A stretch of 64,000 bases of DNA from Limnephilus marmoratus (lineage: Eukaryota > Arthropoda > Insecta > Trichoptera > Limnephilidae), in contig OU862930.1 in the NCBI GenBank assembly GCA_917880885.1, positions 32,308,040 to 32,372,039 of the forward strand, in the 5' to 3' direction. This document shows positions 55,419 through 64,000 of this stretch, piece by piece. Each line of letters begins with the position of its first letter. Within the stretch, counting starts at the first letter, position 1. Below the pieces are notes generated by a model. It ran no database searches and had not been told where the DNA came from. It saw only the letters and a program-made list of their open reading frames with translations. A program made the translations under genes and the position numbers.

Positions 55419-56837
55419 TATTTATACTTTTTAACAAGTCTTTGTCATCAGGGTGTTTTCTAGATCAGTGGAAAAAAAGCTTTTTAACGCCTATTCACAA
55501 AAAGGGTGATAAAAGCGATGTATCAAACTACAGACCAATATGTATATTGTCAGCTATTCCTAAAATCTTTGAATCATTGGTCCTAGATGTCTTTAAAAAA
55601 CAAATCAGTAATATAATTGTTCCCAATCAGTTTTATCACAGGTAGAAATACTTTAAGTAACTTAATCATTTATGAAAATTATATAACTGATTCCCTTGTC
55701 CTTAAGCATCAAGTGGATTCTATATACACTGATTTTTCCAAAGCTTTTGATAAAGTTAGGCGACATATTCTAGTACATAAACTAAGTTTGTTGGGCATTA
55801 AAGGAACCTTATTGAAATGGTTTAACAGTTATCTTAGTAAAAGAAAGCTTTGTGTTAAAATAAATTCTGTAGAATCTTATATATTCGAAGCAACAAGTGG
55901 GGTTCCCCAAGGATCTCACCTTGGACCAATTCTTTTTTTATTATTTATAAATGACATTGTTAGTATATTTAAAGATGTACAAGTTTTGCTCTTCGCTGAT
56001 GATTTAAAAATATATAAAATGATTCGTAATATAGAGGATTGCCATATTTTACAATCTAATTTGAATAAATTGTTTCATTGGTGTGTGATCAACTCGCTAT
56101 TTCTTAATATTCAAAAGTGCCAAGTTATTCGTTTTCATAAAATCCAAAGTCATATAACTTATGAATACTCTTTAAATAATGTAATATTGACACCAGTCGC
56201 TCAGATCAGGGACTTGGGTGTTATATTTGATGAAAAGTTAACATTTACTCTGCACGTAAATGAAATAACAAATAGAGCTATAAAAATGCTTGGTTTTATA
56301 TGCAGAACAGCAAGTGATTTTAAGTCACTAGAGTGTTTGAAGATATTACACACTTCTTTAGTAAGAAGCCAGGTGGAGTATAATTCGCCCATTTGGTCCC
56401 CATTGTACAAAATACATTCAGACAATATAGAAAGGGTACAGCACAAATTTCTAAGATTTATTAACTTTAAGCTGAATATTCCAATTAAAAATATTACTAA
56501 TGTCCTTTTGATGAAACAACTCAACTTAATTACGCTGTCAGATAGGCGAATCATCTCTGACCTTGTACTATTAAATAAAATCATTAATAATTGCATTGAC
56601 AATCCTGAAATTCTCGCCAAAATAAAATTTTACGTACCGACCAGAAATACGAGGCAAAGTGCTACCTTCTTCCGTGACAATTTTAAAACAAACTATGAGG
56701 CTCATACACTTAATAGATTACATTATTTTGGAAATAAATTTGGAAATATTGTAGACATGTTTGCAGATTCCATATTAGTTATAAAACGAAGTCTTTATAA
56801 TTACTTTAATGAAATGTATGATTTTAATTTTAATTAG
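55419..56837 (+). pseudogene. LINE reverse transcriptase, 5'-truncated
   Basis: Begins inside the RT: SSGCFLDQWKKSFLTPIHKK, VSNYRPICILSAIPKIFE. A one-base frameshift at about 55630-55640 separates this from the 406-codon frame 55617-56837: FITGRNTLSNLI, IYTDFSKAFDKV, TSGVPQGSHLGPILFLLFIND and FADD, thumb (IRDLGVIFDEKLTFTLHVNE; SPIWSPLYKIHSDNIERVQH) and the C-terminal domain to TAG. The endonuclease is absent. The 3' UTR has GTAAAAGCCCACTAGGGCG and an (AAAT)n tail. Jockey/CR1-like. Apart from truncation it is well preserved. Confidence 0.9.
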
Positions 56838-56930
56838 TTTTATTTTTCGTTACTATTTTAATCATTGTATATTGTGTACTACATACCTGCCTAACTGTTA
56901 TTATCTATCTTTGTAAAAGCCCACTAGGGC

Positions 56931-56931
56931 G

Positions 56932-56994
<63 letters not shown>

Positions 56995-56995
56995 A
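56931..56995 (+). repeat. (TAAA)n LINE tail microsatellite
   Basis: About 15 TAAA units right after the 3' UTR hairpin AGCCCACTAGGGCG. Such simple-repeat tails are usual for this LINE group; another tail of the same kind is at 33575-33600. Confidence 0.85.
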
Positions 56996-57245
56996 ACTAT
57001 TAGCTTTAGGAATACATGGTGATTTGTATCGATGGCTAGTCTCCTATCTTGACGAACGTTCCCAGATAATAGCAGTGAATGGTTATAATTCTGAAATCAT
57101 CAATGTACCTTCAGGTGTCCCACAAGGGTCTCATCTGGGACCATTGATTTTCACTATATTTATCAATGACATTGTAAAATGCTTTAAGCACTCTAAAGTT
57201 TTGCTCTTTGCTGATTACATGAAAATATTTCTTTTTGAAAATTTT
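56996..57245 (+). pseudogene. Second LINE RT fragment
   Basis: About 80 residues: GDLYRWLVSYLDERSQIIAV, VPSGVPQGSHLGPLIFTIF and LLFADY, where YADD/FADD is changed to FADY (Asp lost). It begins directly after the tail of the previous LINE and is cut at about 57245 by the repeat-bearing hAT remnant. Confidence 0.8.
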
Positions 57246-57955
57246 TCTTTTTAATTCACCACATACAGATTTAATTAAAACCAGTTTTGTGTTCAGAATG
57301 CAAGTGCCGGCAGAATCAAAGAAAAATTAGTTTTAATTCACCGTATACAGATTTAATTAAAACCAGTTTTGTGTTCAGAATGTAAGTGCCGGCAGAATCA
57401 AAGAAAAATTCTTTTCATGTTCTGAGTGTAGTTTTAATTCACCGCATACAGATTTAATTAACACCAGGTTTGTGTTCAGAATGTAAGTGCCGCTAGAATC
57501 AAAGAAAAACCTTTTTTTGTTCTGAGTGTAGTTTTAATACAACGCATATTTAGTTAAATCTAAACCAGTTTTGTGTTATCAATATAACAATAATTTGCTG
57601 ATTCATCGTGTACCGAGTGAAGCTTTGCATTTGAGTTGCATTCCATACGTATGCATGAAGATGCGAAAATACATTCCATGGCAATACATTCCATACATAC
57701 ATTCCACGAAGATGCGAAAAAAGAGAGCAGTTATATATAAATTTGTAGTAGAATTTACAAGCATGATTTTATTGGTAGCGTACTCGGCACATGGGGTTAT
57801 AAAAATCGGCATAAAAATAGGATTATCTACCCCTCCCCCCGGTCAGCGCTTGAAAATCTGCGGAAGAAGTACCTGTAAAAGTGTAGAAGTTAGGGAGGGG
57901 GGGGGGGCAAAATTTTCCTCCGCCCCGGGCGGCCGAAACCCACGCTACGCCACTG
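57246..57955. mobile_element. hAT remnant with ~100-bp module, CTACGCCACTG end
   Basis: Four inverted modules (starts near 57253, 57332, 57433, 57531) match those at 1628-2000; 57560-57690 is the inverse of 1628-1735, and the right end is GCTACGCCACTG at 57955. A short LINE-like frame (57571 on) is a read-through of the repeat. Confidence 0.7.
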
Positions 57956-58487
57956 CTATTATCGCACAGTACGTGTTGCCAACTCTAAATATTAACATAC
58001 ATAATATATTGCTCTGGATTCTAGCGTTTTTAGTCTACGTATTATCTAAGTCAATTTATTTTTCATTATCATTATACTGTCCAGCCCTGGGCAGCGGTAC
58101 CCATACCCACCTCCAAAATTGATTTTTTTGTTGGTTACCAGATGCAATGGACCACCCTGTGACTCCTTGATGAATGAGACTGTCTACTCGAAAGTTTTCC
58201 GGGTACTGCATATAATGTCCATATTATCCGAATGATTAGAAATGTTTCAGTATTGAAGTCTCCTAAGCTACACTGCCTAAATTGGTTAACCGTTGATGTA
58301 TTATAGATCGCATATAATGAAAAGAGAAGAAAAAAACATTAGGTAAATTATAAATCTAATTAAAATATTTCTGAAATAATAAAACACATACCTGTATAAT
58401 TATAAATGTAAAAAACCTAATGATGAACAAATTTTATTAGTTTCGAATGCAGCTATAACTTTGTAGTTATCCAATATAGATAAATAA
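57956..58487. other. No recognisable feature
   Basis: AT-rich. No coding sequence or repeat family identified. Confidence 0.4.
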
Positions 58488-58646
58488 AACAATGTTACTT
58501 TGTTTGAACCGCTTATATATTTGTTTAAAGCCGACCGGTTTCGGAACGACCGTCCCGAATACGTTTGCCCTGAAGAAGGAACGGTCGTTCTGAAACCGGT
58601 CGGCTTTAAACAAATATACAAGTCGTTCAAACAAAGTAACATTGTT
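58488..58646. mobile_element. 159-bp foldback element
   Basis: Arms of about 65 bases are nearly perfect inverses: AACAATGTTACTTTGTTTGA, then AAAGCCGACCGGTTTCGGAA and GGTCGTTCTGAAACCGGTCG, AACAAAGTAACATTGTT. A central loop of about 28 bases contains CCCTGAAGAAGGA. It could form a hairpin RNA if transcribed. Likely a palindromic MITE. Confidence 0.85.
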
Positions 58647-58996
58647 CCGTTAAAATTTTATTAGATATAAACTGTACGAAATAAAAATATGTCAGAATGT
58701 TATAAAAAAAATAAATTACCTATTCAAGACACAAACCAAAGGAAAAAGAAAAATGCAGCATGAAAATTGACCAAGAATCCAACTGAAGGTTTATTCGATA
58801 AAATAAGAATTACAAAAAAATACACCACAGGTGGCATTAATTCAGATCATATTTTTAAATCTTTAAATTAACAATACATAATTTTAACTACACCCAGTAG
58901 GAATAAAAAATAGTATATTAACCCGAATTATTGTGAATTGGATTATTCTCACAATTCACTTAAAAACTAATTAAAATTAAACAACTACATTCTATG
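58647..58996. other. No recognisable feature
   Basis: AT-rich spacer up to the solo LTR. Nothing recognised. Confidence 0.4.
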
Positions 58997-59540
58997 TGTA
59001 GCAACCACGCATTATTGCTACGTCACGCTTTGAATTGCTACCGAAACGTGTCGATGTTTCTCGAAGCAGCGCCTGGGATCAATTGTATGCGAGCGAAACT
59101 ACTAGAGCGTTCGACAACCGCCGGGCATGGTCGATACGCAACTGAGCGTAGGTAAATACCTACTTCGCCGAGACAAAGGCGTGGTTTACCTACCTCGCGC
59201 ACATTCCAGAAAAGGAACGAACCATTGTACGCTTGAAATGCACAGGTTCTAGTGCCTTCCAGTGACTAGCCGAAGTGACGATTTACCTCTAATTCTCCAC
59301 TCGTCGGGCCATATAAAAGGACGCATAGTAACAGCGAGTATGCAGTATTCGTTCAACTTACCACGGAGCAGTTGCCTCGTCTAACCGCAATCAACCTTGA
59401 CCCAGTATGTACTATTGATATCGTAAAATTGTACGCTAACCGTTTATTGTGCTCACGTATTATAATTATTGTGTGGACTCATTAAAGGCTATTTTATTAC
59501 ACGCAAACTCGTTTTCTTCATTCAATCATCAGCCACGACA
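58997..59540 (+). mobile_element. Probable solo LTR of a retrotransposon
   Basis: A 544-bp GC-richer block begins TGTAGCAACCACGC and ends ATCAGCCACGACA (TG...CA). It has an internal promoter-like TATA box and an ATTAAAGGCT poly(A)-like signal (59482) before the end. No internal coding region or second LTR is present, hence a solo LTR. A flanking duplication was not clear, so ends may be off by a few bases. Confidence 0.6.
59311..59345 (+). promoter_or_regulatory. TATA box and start region of the LTR
   Basis: ATATAAAAGG at 59311-59320, with GCAGTATTCGTTCAACTT about 30 bases on as possible initiator. This fits an LTR U3/R boundary. Confidence 0.5.
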
Positions 59541-59589
59541 CTTGAGCACCACATATGTATTAATTAACGTTCCACTACTGGTACAACGG

Positions 59590-59700
59590 ACCCAACTTAT
59601 CGTTGCAATATTTTCAAGTTGTGGTATGAAGTTAAGTTTAGTGTCATTAGTTACACCTAAATCATTAATTTCAGAGACATTGATTATATTAGTAACAAAC
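59590..59700 (-). pseudogene. LINE RT trace
   Basis: The minus strand reads VSEINDLGVTNDTKLNFIPQ, the DLGV thumb motif of jockey-like RTs. Only about 30 residues survive. Confidence 0.55.
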
Positions 59701-59737
59701 ATTGATTATATTATTACTTACTTGATTATATTAGTAA

Positions 59738-59990
59738 CTAGCTTTTTCCCACGGCTTCACTCGCATGGTGTACGGGGGGTTCCCACTCCGCCTCCTCCAC
59801 CTCCCCCCTTCCCCCCTCTCATTTTATTCATTGATAAAATATAATATGTAATAAGGGAATCCATAAATTTAAATCATGACAATGACCGACAAACACTTAA
59901 TGCGAATAATGACCTTGCATCTCCTTGGAAAGTTTGAGTAAGTCGGGTTTGTAAGTTTACCGAAATTTACCTACCTACCGTACGTACTTG
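59738..59990 (-). mobile_element. Helitron 3' end
   Basis: On the minus strand ends GCGAGTGAAGCCGTGGGAAA AAGCTAG at 59738, followed by T. A G-rich tract precedes it (59770-59820). The 5' end was not located. Confidence 0.6.
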
Positions 59991-60378
59991 TCGTGTTCTG
60001 TCAAGCTGTTATTTATTCTAAGAATACAAGTTCAAACAAATCCGCCGGAAGAAAAAAAAAAACTGTTATCGTAAAAAACAACGAATATTCAACCTGTGGA
60101 AGTGTTATTCTTGTGAATTCTTCGATTTTAAACATATTATTATAGTAATAAACTAATCAGCCGTAATAGTTGTTTCACATACCAAAGTATCGTAGTGATG
60201 TTTACGGCAGCAAGTGCGTTCATTGGCTGCGTTTGATTATGAGCTCACTTTTCTGGGCTCCCATTGGTTGTGAAGTGCTGTGAACTTTGAATACTCTCAA
60301 CACAAGTCAAAACAAATTTAATTTTGAAGGAAAATACTTTTTTAACATTAAACTGAAGTTACACGTGTGTAATAATTA
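59991..60378 (+). other. LINE 5' region
   Basis: No long frame. Probably the 5' UTR of the LINE whose ORF1 starts at 60379, by analogy with 26977-27891; the 5' boundary is not defined. Confidence 0.4.
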
Positions 60379-61645
60379 TGGGAAAAAAAGAACTCTGTTA
60401 AAAGCCCTATTATTGCTTCTCCTTACACCTCCCAATCTGAAGAATCGGATTCCGACGCTGAGGAGATTGAAGCAGAAACCAACCCTGACCTTAGTCATGT
60501 ATCGGGACACAAAACATTATCCTGTACCCAAATTGCCCTAAAAGCCCTACAGGACGCATTGGCTGAAAAACCATCCAAAGTCTCCAAAGAGCAGCAGCTC
60601 AAAGTGTCAAGAAACGTGACAAATGTTCTCGGCTCCGTTGCACAACTTTTGCTGGAGAAGGAAGAACTCAGAGGAGACCTAAATTCGGCCCTAGCTAACA
60701 TCAAGGTCTTGCAGGCTGAGAAGAAAATGGCGGAAAATTATGCAAAGCAGCTGCTGGATAAAATCCAACAGCTTGAGTCAGATCTGGGTCCAGTAATGCG
60801 CCGAGTGGCTGATGCGACAGAGGCTAGCCTTTCTTTCGCTGAAGTTACAAAGAAGCAACTTCCAGTGCCCCCACCACTCACTCGTACCAGCATCAAAATA
60901 GGGAAACCAAGACCATTTGTATGTTTTTTTCCAAAACTACCAGGGGTTGATGATAGCGATGGCACTAAAAAAATTATTAAGGACATCATTAAGCCATCGC
61001 AACTAGGAGTGAGGATAACGGGAGTAAAAAATATCAAAAACAAAGGAGTTATTATCCACACTGCCAGTAGCCAGGAACAAGAAAGGCTTTTAAATGATCC
61101 TATTATATCCAGCTCCGACTTGCTGACAGCCAAGAATAATATTTTTTAACGTGCCCCGTGAGCTCACAGATGAGAAATTTTTAGAGACAGCCCTCTCCGG
61201 AATCTCTGAAGGTGATGACTTTAAAGAATGTGCATCCAAGTGTAAATTAAGTCATATGGCTGGAGCTCGAACCGGACCGTCTTGCCACAGGGTGTACTCG
61301 GTGCCCTCTAACATTCGTCATGCGTTGGTGAAACAAGGACGTGTTTTTGTGGACTGGACCGTCTGCGGTGTGCGTGACTTTGTAGGACTTACAGTGTGTC
61401 TGAATTGCCAAATGATTGGACACTCACACAAGTATTGCAAAGATAAAAAGAGATGCTCCCACTGCGGTGTAGAAGGACACGCACGTGAGGCCTGCCCCGC
61501 TGCTGCTGCCGCACCCAGTTGCGCCACATGCGCACGTTTCGGAAAGCCTGCAGCTTCCCGTGCCCACCCCACCGGAGATAAGGATTGCCCGGCCTACAAA
61601 GCAGCATTATTGAAGGACCTCTCCACCATTGACTATGGCGTCTGA
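60379..61645 (+). pseudogene. LINE ORF1, gag-like, two frameshifts
   Basis: ATGGGAAAAAAAG at 60379 is followed by a one-base shift in the A run; the frame then reads an acidic N-terminus (SQSEESDSDAEEIEAET), a coiled coil (LLEKEELRGDLNSALANIK; YAKQLLDKIQQLESDL) and KPSQLGVRITGVKNIKNKGV, homologous to the ORF1 at 27892. A second shift at about 61149 leads to 61151-61645, with CLNCQMIGHSHKYC, CSHCGVEGHAREAC and a CATC..H..C zinc knuckle, ending KDLSTIDYGV and TGA (61643-61645). It would bind LINE RNA; this copy is broken. Confidence 0.85.
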
Positions 61646-62830
61646 TATTGATTTTGAGACCTCAGATGTAGAATACGAAAGGATTCAAAAGTTCGAAAAC
61701 TGGACCCAATTCAAACACGATACAGGCGATAAAACAATAACTGCAGTAAGTTTGAATATTAGATCTATTTTTAAGTACTGGGATACATTCATAATAAGTA
61801 TGTATAGTCAACTAAATAACATTGATATTATCACACTTTGTGAAACTTCGATAGGTGAAAACAATGTAAATCTATACAAAATACCCGGATTTAACTCATT
61901 CCATTATTGCCGCAAAAAAAGATCCGGCGGCGGGATTATAGTTTATGTTAAAGAAAACCTCATATTTGAAAAAAATGATATAATACCTACTACATTCGAG
62001 TGCGTCTACGGAACCTTTTCAGTGAACAAATTCAAACGCATACATTTGTTGGCACTCTATCGACCCCCAAACACAAATAAAAATACCTTCCTACAACAGC
62101 TAGAAAATGTAATAGAAAACATTAATATTAAGGAAACCGTCTTGCTACTCGGAGACGTAAATCTGAATTTGTTAAATGAAAACGACTCAATAATTCTAAA
62201 ATATCAAAATCTTATGGCAAACTACGGTTTCGTGAAATGTATACATGACATTACGAGGGAAGCAGTAGTTAATACCTACACAACTGCGACGTGTCTAGAT
62301 CACATATATATTAGAGAAAAAGAGAAGTCTGAATTGTTCTCATGCGTATGTGAAACAAGGATAGCTGATCACTACATAACTGCCGCGTCTATATATCTTC
62401 CTACTAACGACACCGAAATATCGCACCATGAATACAACACTGCACTATCTGAAAAAAAAGTTGAAGAAATGATCATGAAAACTGATTGGAACTCAATTCA
62501 AATTCACACTGATCCAAATATCATATATGAAGATATTAAATCACACTTTAACACAATCTATGAAAAAAGTAGTTCCAAAAAATTAGTAAAAAAAACGAAT
62601 CGCCACAACCAAAAAAGTTGGATGAATAATATTATTTTAGAAAATATACAAATAAGGGATAAATTATGGAGAAAATGGAAAAACATGCCAACAAATAAGA
62701 AATTTGAAAAAGACTACAAAACATATAGGAATAATTTAAATAAGCAAATATTAGATACAACAAAAACTTACTACAATAACAAATTCAATAATTGCTTTAA
62801 CCTGTCTAATAACCTATTTTGCATAGTAGG
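61635..62830 (+). pseudogene. LINE ORF2, endonuclease part
   Basis: ATG at 61635 overlaps the ORF1 stop by 11 nt. Readable for about 395 codons: AVSLNIRSIFKYWDTFI, IITLCETSIGENNV, SGGGIIVYVKENL, LLLGDVNLNLL (GDFN changed to GDVN), TATCLDHIYI and ADHYITAAS (SDH changed to ADH), then the Lys-rich linker to about 62820. The changes at two endonuclease motifs may be lesions or clade features. An insertion follows at about 62825-63125. Confidence 0.85.
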
Positions 62831-63125
62831 TGTGACATTGCAAACTGTCAAAAAATTAAAATTTTGGTATTATTGGTATTATTCACGATGTTTACTAAAA
62901 GCGTCATAAATCACGTTTTGGGAAACTTAGCCTAATTCTAAAAACTGTTTTGGAAAGATTATGAAATGCACTATCATATTATATTATTATAAATAAATAT
63001 TTGCCCTTCTAAATAAAATGAACTAGTGATGCAAATAAATCAATTTTGCAAAAACTCGCACGTTTAGGTCAAAACACGCTCTAATGTCTCGACGGCTATT
63101 GTTATATTTTCGTCTTTTGACGCTC
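62825..63125. other. ~300-bp insertion in LINE ORF2
   Basis: Non-coding block between linker and RT. 62940-62975 (CTAAAAACTGTTTTGGAAAG) is an inverse match to 45745-45775, within the TIR element at 44999-46191, so it is a fragment or relative of that family. Exact ends are unclear. Confidence 0.55.
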
Positions 63126-63127
63126 TA

Positions 63128-63770
63128 ATGCCTTTACCGGTTAAGGATATTAAAAAAACGTGGAACGAAATAAACAAAATATTGGGGAGAAAAAACAAAT
63201 CCAGTTGTGACGCAGTTATATCGAAATATTTCTTGAAGACTGATGTAGCTGCTGAAAATTTTGCTGATTTCTTTGACGAGGGAGTTAACAAGTTGTTACA
63301 CGAATGTAATATTCGTGCGTCTTCATACCTGCTTGACGAATTACCGCACTCTATGTACCTACCCAGAGCTAGCGTAAAACAAATTGAATCGATTATCGGT
63401 CTATTGAAAAACTCAAAAACACCGGGATTGGATCAAATACGTATGTATGATATTAAAAAACGCGTAAAAATACTGAGCCCAGTAATAACTCATTTCATAA
63501 ACACTATAATTGATACTTGCCAAATACCTGAAGGATTGAAAACTAGTATTGTTAGACCTATTTTTAAAGGCGGTGATCATTCAGTTATAAACAACTATAG
63601 ACCTATATCCTTATTACCTGCTTTGGAAAAAGTTCTCGAAAAATATATTGCAATATACTTAGACGCATATTTAAATAAATTTGGTATCATTCACGAATGT
63701 CAGTACGGATTCCAGAAAAAAAAAAGCTGTGACGCACTAACGACGAAAAAAAGTTTTTTTTTCGTCACTA
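63128..63770 (+). pseudogene. LINE ORF2, start of the reverse transcriptase
   Basis: Continues after the insertion: VKDIKKTWNEINKILGRKNK, KTPGLDQIRMYDIKK, INNYRPISLLPALEKVLE and HECQYGFQKKKSCDAL. It ends at about 63770 in an AAAAAAAGTTTTTTTTT inverted repeat, before the catalytic FADD box. So the RT is truncated. Confidence 0.85.
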
Positions 63771-63790
63771 AGACGTGACGAAAAAAAAAA
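63725..63790. repeat. A/T-rich inverted repeat at LINE truncation point
   Basis: GACGCACTAACGACGAAAAA and TTTTCGTCACTAAGACGTGA form overlapping inverted and direct repeats around A and T runs. It marks the break in the LINE RT and could be an insertion end or an assembly artefact. Confidence 0.5.
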
Positions 63791-64000
63791 GATTGATGAT
63801 GTTATGGCAGTTATTTTATTTATTTATTTTTTTTTTATATTTGTACCTCTTTCCTAAATGATAACAAATCTGCTATTTTATTAAATTCTTCGGGAAGATT
63901 ATTAAAATATTGCATCCCATTGTATTGGTTGTTATGTTATGTATTGGTAGTTATGTTATTGTATTATCCCATTGGTTGTTATGTTATTTTTTTTATTACA
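63791..64000 (-). pseudogene. LINE ORF2 C-terminal end, minus strand
   Basis: From about 63936 to 63835 the minus strand reads NQYNGMQYFNNLPEEFNKIA, DLLSFRKEVQI and TAA, the short C-terminal motif (YN.LP.E......F) that closes jockey-like ORF2 proteins (compare KQYNALPHEIKQP in the LINE at 29201-32104). It is followed on that strand by an AAATAAATAAAA tail. Upstream coding lies at or beyond the window edge; 63937-64000 shows short repeats of GGTTGTTATGTTAT. Confidence 0.6.

Noticed and set aside
57571..58122. 183-codon ORF as a gene
   Set aside because: It reads through the hAT repeat module and terminal CTACGCCACTG end; the first residues match the chance extension of the inverted copy at 1628-1726.

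Overview
This window looks like non-coding nuclear DNA from an insect. I found no convincing host gene. Nearly everything recognisable is a transposable element (TE) or a remnant of one. The insect assignment rests on the TE types: jockey/CR1-like and RTE LINEs, hAT, Merlin, PIF/Harbinger and piggyBac DNA transposons, TC...CTAG Helitrons with GCGAAGCCGCGGG-type 3' ends, and short TTAGG-type runs. Helitron ends of this form are abundant in Lepidoptera, so a moth or butterfly is my best guess, but this is an inference.

Left part (1-23 kb). The first 12 kb hold hAT elements and remnants carrying a diverged ~100-bp repeat (1.6-3.5, 5.7-6.1 and 9.9-10.2 kb), a LINE linker fragment (1.07-1.63 kb) and SINE-like elements. 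Two hATs have 8-bp target duplications (4860-6266 and 8711-10215); the second contains a 5'-truncated RTE LINE. Then follow Helitrons (to 10881; 12159 to 11604), a terminal-inverted-repeat element (12695-13325), a mariner-like scrap (15 kb), a minus-strand LINE reverse transcriptase with one in-frame stop (16.7-19 kb), a possible piggyBac N-terminus (19.7-19.8 kb), three tandem ~420-bp units (20.2-21.4 kb) and a tRNA-headed SINE (21.6-22.0 kb).

Centre (23-45 kb). A PIF/Harbinger-type element with a Myb/SANT (zeste-like) gene is split by later insertions: a Merlin element with an IS1595-like transposase and a 94-bp tandem array (23901-26961), and directly after it a nearly intact 5.4-kb LINE (26977-32402; ORF1 and ORF2). 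A second, inverted Harbinger copy (42.2-44.97 kb) lacks these insertions and so supplies empty sites, but carries its own Helitron (42361-43274) and abuts a large LINE (39404-42140). Between them lies a SINE split by a TTAA-flanked piggyBac-like element (36205-37886) that itself contains two SINE-like insertions.

Right part (45-64 kb). A TIR element (44999-46191) and an endonuclease fragment precede a three-level nest: a DUF4371-type hAT gene interrupted by another hAT (47555-52518, TSD CTTAAAGA), whose intron holds an internally deleted Merlin derivative (48670-50519, TSD AATTCTAG). Then come a Helitron remnant, a SINE-like copy, LINE reverse transcriptase fragments, hAT repeat remnants, a 159-bp foldback, a probable solo LTR (58997-59540) and a LINE with damaged ORF1/ORF2 (60.4-63.8 kb).

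The parts do not form a host pathway. Their value is as a record of nested transposition: several filled sites have their empty counterpart in the same window. The most notable observations are the Merlin element carrying a dimeric satellite next to (TTAGG)3, the exactly conserved 11-nt ORF1/ORF2 overlap in two diverged LINEs, and a series of inverted copies arranged in mirror order around about 37-38 kb.
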